Of a stretch of 64,000 bases of DNA, positions 43,408-52,990 are shown in pieces. Position 1 is the first letter of the stretch; every line of letters starts with the position of its first letter. Made by a program: the position numbers and the translations under genes. The DNA is from Malachius bipustulatus (taxonomy: Eukaryota > Arthropoda > Insecta > Coleoptera > Melyridae): positions 12,440,014-12,504,013 of the forward strand of contig OU342638.1 in NCBI GenBank assembly GCA_910589415.1, given 5' to 3'. Below the pieces are notes generated by a model. It was not told the DNA's origin and made no database searches. It saw only the letters and a list, made by a program, of their open reading frames with translations.

Positions 43408-43607
43408 NNNNNNNNNNNNNNNNNNNNNNNNNNNNNNNNNNNNNNNNNNNNNNNNNNNNNNNNNNNNNNNNNNNNNNNNNNNNNNNNNNNNNNNNNNNNN
43501 NNNNNNNNNNNNNNNNNNNNNNNNNNNNNNNNNNNNNNNNNNNNNNNNNNNNNNNNNNNNNNNNNNNNNNNNNNNNNNNNNNNNNNNNNNNNNNNNNNNN
43601 NNNNNNN
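43408..43607. other. Assembly gap, exactly 200 N
   Basis: A run of 200 N looks like a fixed-size placeholder of unknown true length. It is preceded by a small palindrome (AGCGTGCCTTGCACGCT, 43384-43400) and followed by CTCAGTG, the right terminus of the surrounding element. Confidence 0.99.
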
Positions 43608-43614
43608 CTCAGTG

Positions 43615-45153
43615 TAGGCTTAGGTATTATTAGATACCTCTAAGTAGTGTTTTTAGATGTGACGGAATTTCCAAACATTTGAGTAAAAACGGAAGTAGTA
43701 AAACCAAAATCTCAGTGAGAGAGAGGGGAAAAACATTAATTTTTATTGCGGTTTTACCTTTCGTTTGAAGGAAGTTTTGTTTATTTTCTGGAATTGCTCC
43801 TGTTTTTATAATTAGTCAACTTCTAGCTTTCAAAGCAGACTGTCGCTTGAAATAAGTGATGGAATGATAAACTAATACATTCCTATGCATGGTAGTCTTC
43901 TTTGGTAGGCTTAGGTATTATTAGATACCTCTAAGTAGTGTTTTTAGATGTGACGAAATTTCCAACCATTTGAGTAAAAACGGAAGTAGTAAAACCAAAA
44001 TCTCAGTGAGAGAGAGGGGAAAAACATTCATTTTTATTGCGGTTTTACCTTTCGTTTGAAGGAAGTTTTGTTTATTTTCTGGAATTGTTCCTGTTTTTAT
44101 AATTAGTCAACTTCTAGCTTTCAAAGCAGACTGTCGCTTGAAATAATTGATGGAATGATAAACTAATACAGTTCCTATGCGTGGTAGTCTTCTTTGGTAG
44201 GCTTAGGTATTATTAGATACCTCTAAGTAGTGTTTTTAGATGCGACGAATTTTCCAACCATTTGAATAAAAACGGAAGTAGTAAAACCAAAAGCTCAGTG
44301 AGAGAGAGGGGAAAAAACATTCATTTTTATTGCGGTTTTACCTTTCGTTTGAAGGAAGTTTTGTTTATTTTCTGGAATTGTTCCTGTTTTTATAATTAGT
44401 CAACTTCTAGCTTTCAATGCAGACTGTTGCTTGAAATAATTGATGGAATGTTAAACTAATACAGTTCCTATGCGTGGTGGTCTTCTTTGGTAGGCTAAGG
44501 TATTATTAGATACCTCTAAGTAGTGTTTTTAGATGTGACGGAATTTCCAACCATTTGAGTAAAAACGGAAGTCGTAAAACCAAAACCTCAGTGAGAGAGA
44601 GGGGAAAACATTCATTTTTATTGCGGTTTTACCTTTCGTTTGAAGGAAGTTTTGTTTATTTTCTGAAATTGTTCCTGTTTTTATAATTAGTCAACTTCTA
44701 GCTTTCAATGCAGACTGTTGCTTGAAATAATTGATGGAATGTTAAACTAATACAGTTCCTATGCGTGGTGGTCTTCTTTGGTAGGCTAAGGTATTATTAG
44801 ATACCTCTAAGTAGTGTTTTTAGATGTGACGGAATTTCCAACCATTTGAGTAAAAACGGAAGTCGTAAAACCAAAACCTCAGTGAGAGAGAGGGGAAAAC
44901 ATTCATTTTTATTGCGGTTTTACCTTTCGTTTGAAGGAAGTTTTGTTTATTTTCTGGAATTGTTCCTGGTTTTATAATTAGTCAACTTCTAGCTTTCAAA
45001 GCAGACTGTCGCTTGAAATAATTGATGGAATGATAAACTAATACAGTTCCTATGCGTGGTAGTCTTCTTTGGTAGGCTTAGGTATTATTAGATACCTCTA
45101 AGTAGTGTTTTTAGATGTGACGAAATTTCCAACCATTTGAGTAAAAACGGAAC
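43615..45153. repeat. Satellite family B, about five diverged 291-bp monomers
   Basis: TAGGCT(T/A)AGG recurs at 43615, 43906, 44198, 44491, 44782 and 45073, a period of 291-293 bp. The copies are clearly homologous to family A but share diagnostic differences: GTAGTGTTTTTAG for GTAGTTGTTTTTAG, GAGAGGGGAAAAACATTCATTTTT in the loop region, GAAGGAAG for GTAGGAAA, and TATAATTAG for TATGATTAG. They differ more among themselves than the A copies do. The last copy stops mid-monomer at ACGGAA (45153). Diverged, truncated copies at an array edge are what unequal exchange is expected to leave behind. Confidence 0.95.
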
Positions 45154-45515
45154 TTTTGTCAAGAATTTATATTTTTTGAGCACCTGCTATATCCAAAACT
45201 AAATAGAATTTTTCAATCAAATTAACAGGATAAGAAGAGCGTATTCCAATTATTATAAACTTGCGCCAAAAAGTTTGCTCTTTTATCATTAGTTTACCAG
45301 TGGCATAGGTAGAAAATCCGTCAAAATTATTAATGTTCTAAATCCATTTTAAGGGACGTTTTCAAAGGAATTAAACTAACATTTTCACAGTAGATGACAA
45401 CGACCATAAAATAATTGAGCAACCCAATTTCCAAAATATGGCGAAAATATTCATAATCGAATCACGTAAAAATACACTATTTCTGCAATTGCTTCACAGA
45501 AGGTGTTTTGACTAT
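45154..45515. repeat. Dispersed repeat fragment, related to 62650-62960
   Basis: CAGTGGC (45298-45304), then AAATCCATTTTAAGG, GACGTTTTCAAA, TTTTCACAGTAGA, and finally TCGAATCACGTAAAAATACAC with TATTTCTGCAATTG, match in order a diverged copy at 62703-62940. No coding potential is visible. It is an old dispersed repeat of unknown class. Confidence 0.6.
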
Positions 45516-46011
45516 GGGTCATTGATCAACTCGCTGTTTTAGGCTATAGGCCTAGAGACAAAAATAACTTTGGCAAGAGTTTTTGTTAAGCAAAGATGCT
45601 TAACTTATACTTACTTAACTTACTTAAACTTAATTTAAGTGAATGCCCGATCTAAAAAACAGTACCTTCGAGCCAGAGGCTTACGGAGGAAAAATCCCCC
45701 ACACGCACTTCGATTCTCTTTCATTAAGCAAAACTTCTCAATTTTTTTTTATTAAAAAAAGTGTGTTACTTTTATTAAGTTGAATTAATATTAACTTTCA
45801 TTAATATTAATTTAAACTTGAACACCCTGTATAATATATGTGCACAATTACGTATCTAAAGTCCCATTATTTTGAGCACTCTCTGGCTAACAGTTTGACC
45901 TTGTTTTTCACAACACCCTGTATGTCTAGCTACTTTATGAAAAAAAAACGATATAAAAAAAACGAAATTAAAGCAAAATGTTTATACAGGGTGTTACTTT
46001 GATGATAGTTA
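45516..46011. repeat. Gene-free stretch with CACCCTGTA / TACAGGGTG element ends
   Basis: No open frame is supported. AACACCCTGTATAA (about 45822), ACACCCTGTATG (about 45912) and TATACAGGGTGTTAC (about 45984) are termini of the same kind that bound the foldback elements at 48560 and 49659. This is probably a cluster of truncated element ends, but I cannot pair them into a complete element. Confidence 0.45.
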
Positions 46012-46041
46012 TAGATAGATAATAGATAGATAGATAGATAA
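46012..46041. repeat. (GATA)n microsatellite
   Basis: About seven GATA units (ATAGATAGATAATAGATAGA and onward) with one interruption. Confidence 0.9.
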
Positions 46042-46486
46042 TTCCAAGGACGCATACTTGGACCAAATTCTAGTCGAAAAGTTCAGATAAACATATGAGC
46101 AGTATCCTTCCTGAAAGTTTCAGTTTTCTAGATACAGGGTGTGAAATGTTAGTAAATAAAACATTTTTTTTTTTTTTATTAATATCTCAAAGATCCTTTT
46201 GCCGATTTTGGTGAAATTTGACATTGTTGTTCATTGCGATAAGACGTTTAGTTAGCACTAACTAATAGATGATAATTACGAGTTCCAGTGGCGTCCCTGG
46301 AGGCAGTTTCATTGATTATATTAACAAAAAAATATACACCACTTTGTTTAAAAATTTTCCATTTTTTCAAGTTGAGCAGCTATAACTTTTTAATTTTTTA
46401 ATATTTTTTTGTATCACACATAAAAGCCGCTTCAAATGAATGTTAAAAAAAAAATTATAGAATAAAATCATTTTTATTTAACTATA
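46042..46486. repeat. Dispersed repeat with an inverted relative at 53230-53520
   Basis: The order AGATACAGGGTGTG, TTAATATCTCAAAGATCC, GCCGATTTTGGTGAAATTTG, TTAGTTAGCACTAACTA, TTCCAGTGGCGTCCC and CACTTTGTTTAAA is seen reversed and complemented at 53230-53460 (CACCACTGGAACTC, CTAGTAAGTGCTAACTTAA, CCAAATTTCAACAAACTCGCC). No coding capacity is visible. Confidence 0.6.
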
Positions 46487-48535
46487 CAAGGTGTTTCTAA
46501 AATAGCTGGCCAAACTTTAAGGACGTGTTTAGATGAATCTAAAATATTAAGAAATTTTTTTTACCAGATACAGCGGGTGTTTGGTTTTTATTGTATCTTT
46601 TTACAGAGTGGGCCAATAATTCTGAATTTTTGTATACAGTTTTTCTATTTAATAATCCGAGCTTGGAAAGATTCTGGGGATAACCGAAGCACCCAGTGGC
46701 GTGGAATCTGGGATATCAATACACCTTTTTTCTCGTGAAAAAAATGTTGAGCTTTTTTTTTATTTTGTTGTTTTTTCGGAATTCCAGATTATATTGCTAT
46801 AAAAAAGCCATACTTATAAAATTTCGATAGGACACACCGTTTTCGATAAAAATTCAAATGTAGTGTTTTTCACTTTTTTTTCATTTTTATTATTTTTATT
46901 CAATAGTTCCAGATAAGTACCATAAATTGAAGGGCTTGTAGATGAAGCTAAAATATAACGAAAAGAAATTATTTTTTTCGAAAATGCTTTTCAATCGAGA
47001 TACAGGGTGTTAAAATGTCCTTTACAAACAGATTATTCAACACCCTTATTGCATCTCAGTTTAAAAACATTTCCGAAAAAATATTTATATGAACTTTCCG
47101 CTTTTAAGTTTTATCTATAAAGCCTTCAATTTATGGTACTTATCTTAGACTATTAAATAAAGATAATAAAAATTAAAAAATGTGAAAAAAGTTTGAATTT
47201 GAAAGTTGAGTTTGAAAACATTTGAATTTTTCTCGAAAACAGTGCGTCCCATCGAAACTTTTTAAGTTTCGATGGGTAACTTTCTTTTAGCAATTCATTC
47301 TGGCATTCCGAAAAAACCATAAAAAATTTAAAAAAAAACACTCCAAAACTTTTTTATGAGAAAAAGCGGAGTTGGTAAATTCCACACTAAGTCTACCTGC
47401 TCTCTAATCCCAGAGGTAAATTGCACACCAACCTTTAAAAGGTCTTTAATCCTTATAGGTAATTTCCACACCAAGGAAGTATAATTTAATGCTGTTACAG
47501 AGGAACCAGAATAAAGATACTTACCTATAGGTAGATTTTTTCTTGTAAATAGTTAAATAAGTCTCCTAATGCATGCAATAAGAAATCGTAATTTTAGTTA
47601 AAAAATACGCCAATAAGCATTGCATTTTCTCCCAATGAATATAAATATCTAATGGAGATAAAAAGTTTCTGATAAAATAGTAGTTTTATTTGGTGAATAT
47701 TTACTTGAGCGGCATGGGTATAGGGCGATTTGTCTTCTACTTTCGGATAGCTTGTGTCTCTAGAAATATCAAGGTACCATTGAATTTTTGCGCCGGCAAG
47801 TAGTAGTTGAGACATGAGGCCTTAAAGTGTCATCACTGGTTACAAATAATATTAAATCACTTATTTGCTGCAGTAAGTCAGGTCTTTGGTCAGGGTAGGT
47901 TTTTTTTTCCTTCAAATGTTCGTAAAATGAAAAAAAAACCTACCTTGACCAAAAACGTGACGGAACCTGTAGCTACTATATTGCGGTCTCGTGGAGAGCG
48001 GGCTTCCTGTTCGAGCGCATATTATGTTCGGTGGTACGTATTAGGGCAAGGATGATATCTTTGAGGCCTTATTTCTCAACTATTACTCTTGCCGGCGCAA
48101 AAAAAAAAACAGTTTAGTTAACAATTAGATCATTTCGTTATATCTCTTGTTGGTCGACTATACCACTTTAAGATATCAGCGTACGAGTATCTTTACCTGT
48201 TGGGTCTCGGTGTGGAATTTACCTATGAGATTACAGGTACTTAAATATGTTAAAGTCGTAAATGGATTACTGGTGTGCAATTTACCTGTGCCCAGAAAAA
48301 GTGTCCTGTGACCCCGTATTCTGCGCCATTGGGTGCTTCCGTTATACCCAGAATCATCGGTCCACTCTGTAGAAAAGTACAATAAAAACATGTTTTTTAA
48401 ATCGACACTAAAACACCCTGTATCTCGGTTAAAAAAAAAATTTTCTGAAAAAATGTATTTTATACATTTTCTTAATATTTTAGGTTCATATCTACAAGTC
48501 GTTAAAGTTTGGCCAGCTATTTTAGAAACAGCTTG
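46487..48535. mobile_element. Large palindromic (foldback) element, TA-flanked, with nested inverted repeats
   Basis: The left end CAAGGTGTTTCTAAAATAGC and the reverse complement of the right end, CAAGCTGTTTCTAAAATAGC, match at 28 of the first 29 bases. TA flanks both sides (46485-46486 and 48536-48537). Beyond the termini, 46640-46735 (ATTCTGGGGATAACCGAAGC) pairs with 48300-48365 (GCTTCCGTTATACCCAGAAT). A second palindrome, about 46690-46990 against 47040-47395, lies inside. Repeated GGTAAATT(C/G)CACAC motifs at 47370-47480 pair with 48200-48290. No transposase frame is visible. The small frames here, such as 47153-47341, are low-complexity. Class unknown; TA duplication suggests a Tc1/mariner-related non-autonomous element. 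Confidence 0.65.
47785..48106. repeat. Inner foldback with a nested hairpin
   Basis: TTTTTGCGCCGGCAAGTAGT...GAGGCCTT (47785-47824) is mirrored by AAGGCCTTATTTCTCAACTA...GCCGGCGCAAAAA (48065-48106). At its centre a second hairpin pairs TTTGGTCAGGGTAGGTTTTT (from 47885) with AAAAACCTACCTTGACCAAA (ending 47953). This is a separate palindrome nested in the larger element and may mark an independent insertion. Confidence 0.7.
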
Positions 48536-48559
48536 TATTTATATTATTTAATATTTATA

Positions 48560-49142
48560 CAGGGTGTACCAGCTCGATTTAGACAACGGTAAGGGCCGTG
48601 TAGGTCCCGTCAAGACGAAACGTTTTTTTATTTGAAGTTTTTGGATTTGGACCTTCGTTGCGGAAATATGGCCGACTTCCGGTTTTTAGTTTTTTGACTC
48701 CAATTTCGGCATTTTTAGGTTCTCGCCCAAACTGAAACTAGTTTTGGAAACTCCTTAGCTTCAGTTACAACTTTCATATTGAAGTCAAGGTTCTATCTCT
48801 GTTGGATTCAAAATGGCGACATGCCCAAGACTTTAAATTTTAAGTCTTTGAATCAATGCAAATTGAATCAAATTGAAAAATTAAGATTTTGAATCCAACA
48901 GAGATAGAACCTTGACTTCAATATGAAAGTTGTAACTGAAGCTAAGGAGTTTCCAAAACTAGTTTCAGTTTGGGCGAGAACCTAAAAATGCCGAAACTGG
49001 AGTCAAAAAACTAAAAACCGGAAGTCGGCCATATTTCCGCAACGAAGGTCCAAATCCAAAAACTTCAAATAAAAAAACGTTTCGTCTTGACGAGACCTAC
49101 ACGGCCCTTATACCGTTGTCTAAATCGAGCTGGTACACCCTG
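48560..49142. mobile_element. Near-perfect 583-bp foldback element (MITE-like)
   Basis: The left arm 48560-48814 (255 bp) and right arm 48886-49142 (257 bp) are reverse complements with three visible differences: one 2-base indel and two substitutions. They are separated by a 71-base loop that itself contains a short palindrome. The ends are CAGGGTGTACCAGCTCG and its complement, with TA on both sides (48558-48559 and 49143-49144). There is no coding capacity. The arm identity implies recent origin or homogenisation. A transcript through it would fold into a roughly 255-bp duplex. The superfamily is inferred from TA flanks only. Confidence 0.85.
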
Positions 49143-49658
49143 TATATAAAAAGATTTTTATAAAAAACGAAACGTTTCAGGGCCGATTGGTCCCTTGTTC
49201 ACTCGTAAAAAAGATGTAGAAAACTTAAAATACTTTAAAAAACTATAAGTAATATAATAATAATGATCGTAAATGGTGTTTTTAAGAATTTTTGAAATTT
49301 TAGAAAATATTATAATAAATTGACTTAATTATGACATTTTAGTTATTATGTTTTTGTTTATTGTAATTTATTGTTTATTGTGTCTGTTGCGTGTATTTTA
49401 TTGTATGGTAATATAGTTTTAAAAATATTGTTGTTGTAATGTTGATTTTTAATTGTTAGTTTAAGTAGTAGCAGGTTTATTTTGGTGTGTTTTTGTAAGA
49501 AATCAGGGTTTTTTTTTTATTATATGTAAATTTTTTATATATCAATTTCAAAATTACTCGTATATGTAAATTATTATTGTGGTTTATTTATTTAAAATAG
49601 TTAAACTTTTGTGAATATATATATTTTTTTAATTTGAAAAATTATGAATTTTTTTATA

Positions 49659-50423
49659 CAGGGTGAATCAAAATTCAGGGCAAAAATTTTAAGGGCGTAT
49701 TTACCAGCCAAAAATAAGAAGTTTTTTTCATATGATCGTATGTCCTAACTTGCTTCGTTTTCTATAAACAGGGGGTAAAATTTTGAAAAAAAAATCGATT
49801 TTTATCAATATCTCAAAAACCTCTCAGCCGATTTCAATAAAATTTTATAGGCTTATTTGTTGTCATAAGGGCCTTTCTGTGACGGGAATAACATGAATTT
49901 ATTAATTCCAGTGGCGTCTCAGGGGGCTACCTGAATTAAATTAAATGAATCTCAATAATCGATGTGAATTTATTACTTGTTTTAATAGGGCCTGGCACAG
50001 ATTTTGATTTTTTTCTTGGAAACAAAGCTAGATACGAGTAAAGCTCAGGAGGCAAGAAAGTGACATTATTGACCGCTTAATCTAAAAAAAGATATAAATT
50101 GTCAAAAGAGCAGTGGCGTACCATAATTTTGCCTATAAGTTTCAAGTAGGTAGCCTCCTGAGACGCCACTGGAATTAATAAATTTATGTTATTCCCATTA
50201 AAGGAAGTTCCTTATAACGACAAATAAGCCCACCAAATTTTATTTAAATCGGCTGAAAGGTTTTTGAGTAATTAATAAAAAATCGATTTTTTTTTTCAAA
50301 ATTGTACACCCTCTATCTAGAAAACGAAGCAAGTTAGGACATACGATTATATGAAAAAAACTTCTTATTTTTGGCTGGTAAATACGCCCTTAAAATCTTT
50401 GCACTGAATTTTGAATCACCCTG
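49659..50423. mobile_element. 765-bp foldback element inside the Penelope-like 3' region
   Basis: The ends are CAGGGTGAATCAAAATTCAG and, reverse complemented from the right, CAGGGTGATTCAAAATTCAG. TA flanks at 49657-49658 and 50424-50425. Arms of about 285 bp (49659-49942 and 50145-50423) match along their whole length at clearly lower identity than the 48560 element, so this one is older. Both arms carry TTAATTCCAGTGGCGTCTCA. The loop (about 49943-50144) contains another CAGTGGCG at 50111. No coding sequence is visible. Confidence 0.8.
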
Positions 50424-50465
50424 TATATATATTTTTTTTTATATTAAATGAAATTTTTTTTTTTA

Positions 50466-51033
50466 TTATTTGTGTAAGGGAGGTATGTTGGAAGTGATGG
50501 TTTGATAGATACGTGATAAATTGTTAATTTCAGTTCTGTCGTTTACGCTGTTTTGATTATTTTGTATGTGTATCATTTCTAGTATAGTCCGTTTGTAAGT
50601 GTTTTGTTCTGTATCTATAATTTTGATTTTGTCATAATTGAATTTATGTCCTGTGGTCTGTTTATGTTTGTTTAGTGCGGTGTTTGCAGTTTTGGCGTAT
50701 TTATGGGCATTGATGCGTTGTTTTAAGTGTTGTTTTGTTTGACCTATATATTGTTTTTCACAGTTGTTGCAAGGTATTTTGTAGATTAAATGGTTTCTTT
50801 TTTCGGTTGGGATTTTTGATTTTAATTTTGTATGGAGGCTTTGAATTTGGTTGTGACTTTTGTGGGCTATTTTGGTATTGGATTTTTTGAATATTTTTTC
50901 AATTTTTTCTGATAGTTGTGATACGTAAGGCATTGCTGTGTATGTCGTTTTTGATGATGAATGTGTGTTGTTTGTATCATTATTGTTATGAGTAGTTTTA
51001 TTTGTATTGTTGTAATAGAGGTAAATTCTCTTA
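50466..51033 (-). pseudogene. Penelope-like element endonuclease (GIY-YIG) domain, C-terminal part
   Basis: The frame from the ATG at 50931-50933 to the stop at 50466 encodes 155 residues. From about residue 50 it is a GIY-YIG nuclease of the Penelope-like type: IYKIPCNNC (50-58, the paired cysteines typical of these elements), YIGQT (62-66), the conserved arginine in KQR (73), H77, a glutamate in TILEMIHI (119) and an asparagine in SVND (131). In the family this domain nicks DNA for target-primed integration. All the catalytic-type residues I can place are present and there is no internal stop. The frame stays open upstream of this ATG to the insertion point at 51033, so the ATG is internal to a longer protein. 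Without its reverse transcriptase it is a non-autonomous relic. Confidence 0.88.
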
Positions 51034-52808
51034 CAGCCGATATTATAAACGCTGGTTAAGTAGATAGTTAGTTATCTGGCAGATAACACTAACTCCGAGT
51101 TAAGTTTCCGCATGCGTTTTATAAAGCAAGATATCCCCGAGCCTAGCTCGCGGTTACCTATCGCCGAAAGTCGGACATATTTAACTCTACGTTGGCGACG
51201 AGCCTACACGAACTTCGAACGAAGCGCTATTCGGGTGACATTTCAAGGAATTAAATATAAAATCTGACAGTTCTGAATTTAATTCGTTTCGTTCGTATAA
51301 TGACAAGGTTAGGTGGTTTTTAGAAGATAAACATTATCAAATCTGCATTTATTACTGTCTACCGTTATTTTATTGTTTGTAATCAATATTCATTCTCGGC
51401 ACACGGCGAGTGATAATAATAAGTGAAAATTGAATCGTGAAAAATGGACTGCGATACATATAAGTAATAAAACCAGTGAGCGTTTTCCAGTTACAAGCTA
51501 ATCAAATCAATCAAAACACTCAACAACGGCCAACGGAAGACTGAAGATTGCATAAAATAATAATAATTCGTAAATGTCAGGCGAAAAGGGACGACCGGGG
51601 CTCTGCCTAATGCGTCCGCCTTAACCAGTCCAGTGTCCCAGACCAAGATCAATGCCCCAGTCACCCCAGTCCCAGTCCCAGTACTCCAGTCGTCCAGTCC
51701 AGTCCAGTCCAGTCCAGTCCAGTGTTCGTCGGTCCGTCGGCCGCCGCTTCCATTTCAGAGCGCAGCGCTATTCGTAGTCAAAAATGAATAAAATGAAGTA
51801 CCTACCTAAGTACCTACATAAAGTAAACTAGCTTGGTTGAGACTGAGAGCAGTCAGAACCTAGTACCTAAGTATTTATTTACAAAACTTAATTTTTATTC
51901 CACATTATGAGACATCGAAGAATACTTATGTACCTACCTACAACGTTCGGTTCGAGTTTCGAGTAATAGTTTTTTGGTCCATTTGGAAAAAAGGGTTTAT
52001 AGAATGTACTTACCTACCTATACCCGAGCCTATACCTATTTGTTGATCAGTGGATTTTTTTTATTAACTGAATAAATGTATGGATTACAATTTTCTGTTA
52101 TTTTATTGTCGAATAGATTAAAGAAGTGTCTAGTCTTTCATTTTCATATCTGAATATCGTTTTTTTATGAATCATTAATTACCTAGCTTATCCTACCTAC
52201 CCTTTGGTTAAAGTGATAATACCTAATTGTGAAATTGTAAAGGCTTTTTATTAAAAAGGGCAGTTTTTACTTATATTTTCATACCTACCTACCTATCGTA
52301 AAATTCATAAATAAAAAAAAATTAAAATAAATATTAATTTAGGTAAGTACAAATGAAATGCATATTATTATTATTATTATGTACTTATTAAAAGTTATTT
52401 TACAAGTTAATATTGAAATTATTGCATTATTAGAAAACTCACACTCAAAATTTGATCAATTAGGGAGGATGTAAACCTATAAAAACTAAGATCCAATAAG
52501 AATTACCTTAATACTCAACAAAATAATATGCCAGTTTACCACTTTAACCGGCGGAAATCTGACGGTTAACTTTATCGGCCAGATAGGCAAAGTTAACCGG
52601 CTACTTTAACCTAACCAAGCTAAAAATAGCTTTATAAAACCGAATAGTAAGGTTATCCATGCAAACTCCGAGTTAAAGTTATCTGGCAGTTAAAAAGTTA
52701 ACCTTGAGAGCTGGAAAAAGCTTTATAATACACCTGTTGCTCTTTTAACTGGCAGATAGGGACTAACTCCGAGTTATCTTCCTTAACCAGCGTTTATAAT
52801 ATTGGCTG
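51034..52808. mobile_element. 1775-bp non-autonomous DNA transposon, TTA target duplication
   Basis: The ends are CAGCCGATATTATAAACGCT and, reverse complemented from the right, CAGCCAATATTATAAACGCT, continuing GGTTAAG (26 of 27 matching). TTA flanks both sides (51031-51033 and 52809-52811). Both subterminal regions contain CTGGCAGATA followed by ACTAACTCCGAGTTA (about 51079 and 52750), and AACTCCGAGTT recurs at 52665. Removing the element with one TTA restores the Penelope-like frame exactly, which proves the boundaries. A 3-bp TTA duplication fits PIF/Harbinger, but no transposase is present, so the superfamily is inference. The roughly 1.5-kb interior has no long frame. Confidence 0.88.
51665..51724. 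repeat. (CCAGT)n microsatellite
   Basis: Imperfect CCCAGT/CCAGT units end in five clean CCAGT copies, inside the interior of the TTA-flanked transposon. Confidence 0.9.
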
Positions 52809-52960
52809 TTAGCTGTTAGTTGGTTTATTAGGTGTAGTGGGTAGTTATTATTAAGAAGTATTGTTTTTGCTTTTTCGATGGTTTCTGGTCTGTAGATTGG
52901 ATTTGTTAGTTTTATGGATCTGTCTATTAGATCCATAATATAATATAATATAATATTCAT
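52809..52960 (-). pseudogene. Penelope-like element linker fragment upstream of the endonuclease
   Basis: The minus-strand frame reads DLIDRSIKLTNPIYRPETIE, then KAKTILLNNNYPLHLINQLTA, resembling the segment between the reverse transcriptase thumb and GIY-YIG domain of Penelope-like proteins (DR-IKL-NP...LL-NNYP--LI). It runs in frame into the transposon insertion at 52808 and continues in the same frame beyond 51031. The apparent start codon lies in an AT simple repeat and is not meaningful. Confidence 0.75.
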
Positions 52961-52990
52961 ATATTATAATATTTATATTTATATTAATAA
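52935..52990. repeat. AT-rich simple repeat, (TATAA)n-like
   Basis: CATAATATAATATAATATAA and following sequence forms a low-complexity tract at the truncated end of the Penelope-like remnant. It may have formed at integration or by slippage afterwards. Confidence 0.75.

Larger units (their letters stand above)
42646..43614. mobile_element. TA-flanked inverted-repeat element inserted in a satellite monomer
   Basis: The insert begins CACTGAG and ends CTCAGTG. It is flanked by TA on both sides (42644-42645 and 43615-43616), and the uninterrupted satellite has a single TA there (CTTTGGTAGGC). This is the signature of a TA-duplicating DNA transposon of the Tc1/mariner type or a related non-autonomous element. 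The visible length of 969 bp includes a 200-N gap, so the true length and any transposase are unknown. The left part has an 18-bp perfect palindrome (42719-42736) and the hairpin arms GGCGGAA/TTCCGCC. No convincing coding region is visible on either strand. Confidence 0.7.
49145..52960 (-). mobile_element. Penelope-like element remnant, 5'-truncated and twice interrupted
   Basis: This composite reads on the minus strand from 52960 down to about 49145. It comprises a linker with the motif DRSIKLTNP...LLNNNYPLHLI (52809-52960), a GIY-YIG endonuclease domain (50466-50933) and an AT-rich 3' tail (49145-49658 and 50424-50465). The reverse transcriptase core that should lie upstream is missing; an AT simple repeat takes its place near 52925-52960. 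The element is split by a TTA-flanked element (51034-52808) and a foldback (49659-50423). The domain assignment is firm. The 3' boundary is inferred from position and could be wrong. Confidence 0.7.

Noticed and set aside
43355..43643. Open frames spanning the gap
   Set aside because: They consist almost entirely of unknown bases.
47153..48551. Small open frames inside the palindromic element
   Set aside because: They fall in inverted-repeat arms and homopolymer tracts, with no start context or family resemblance.
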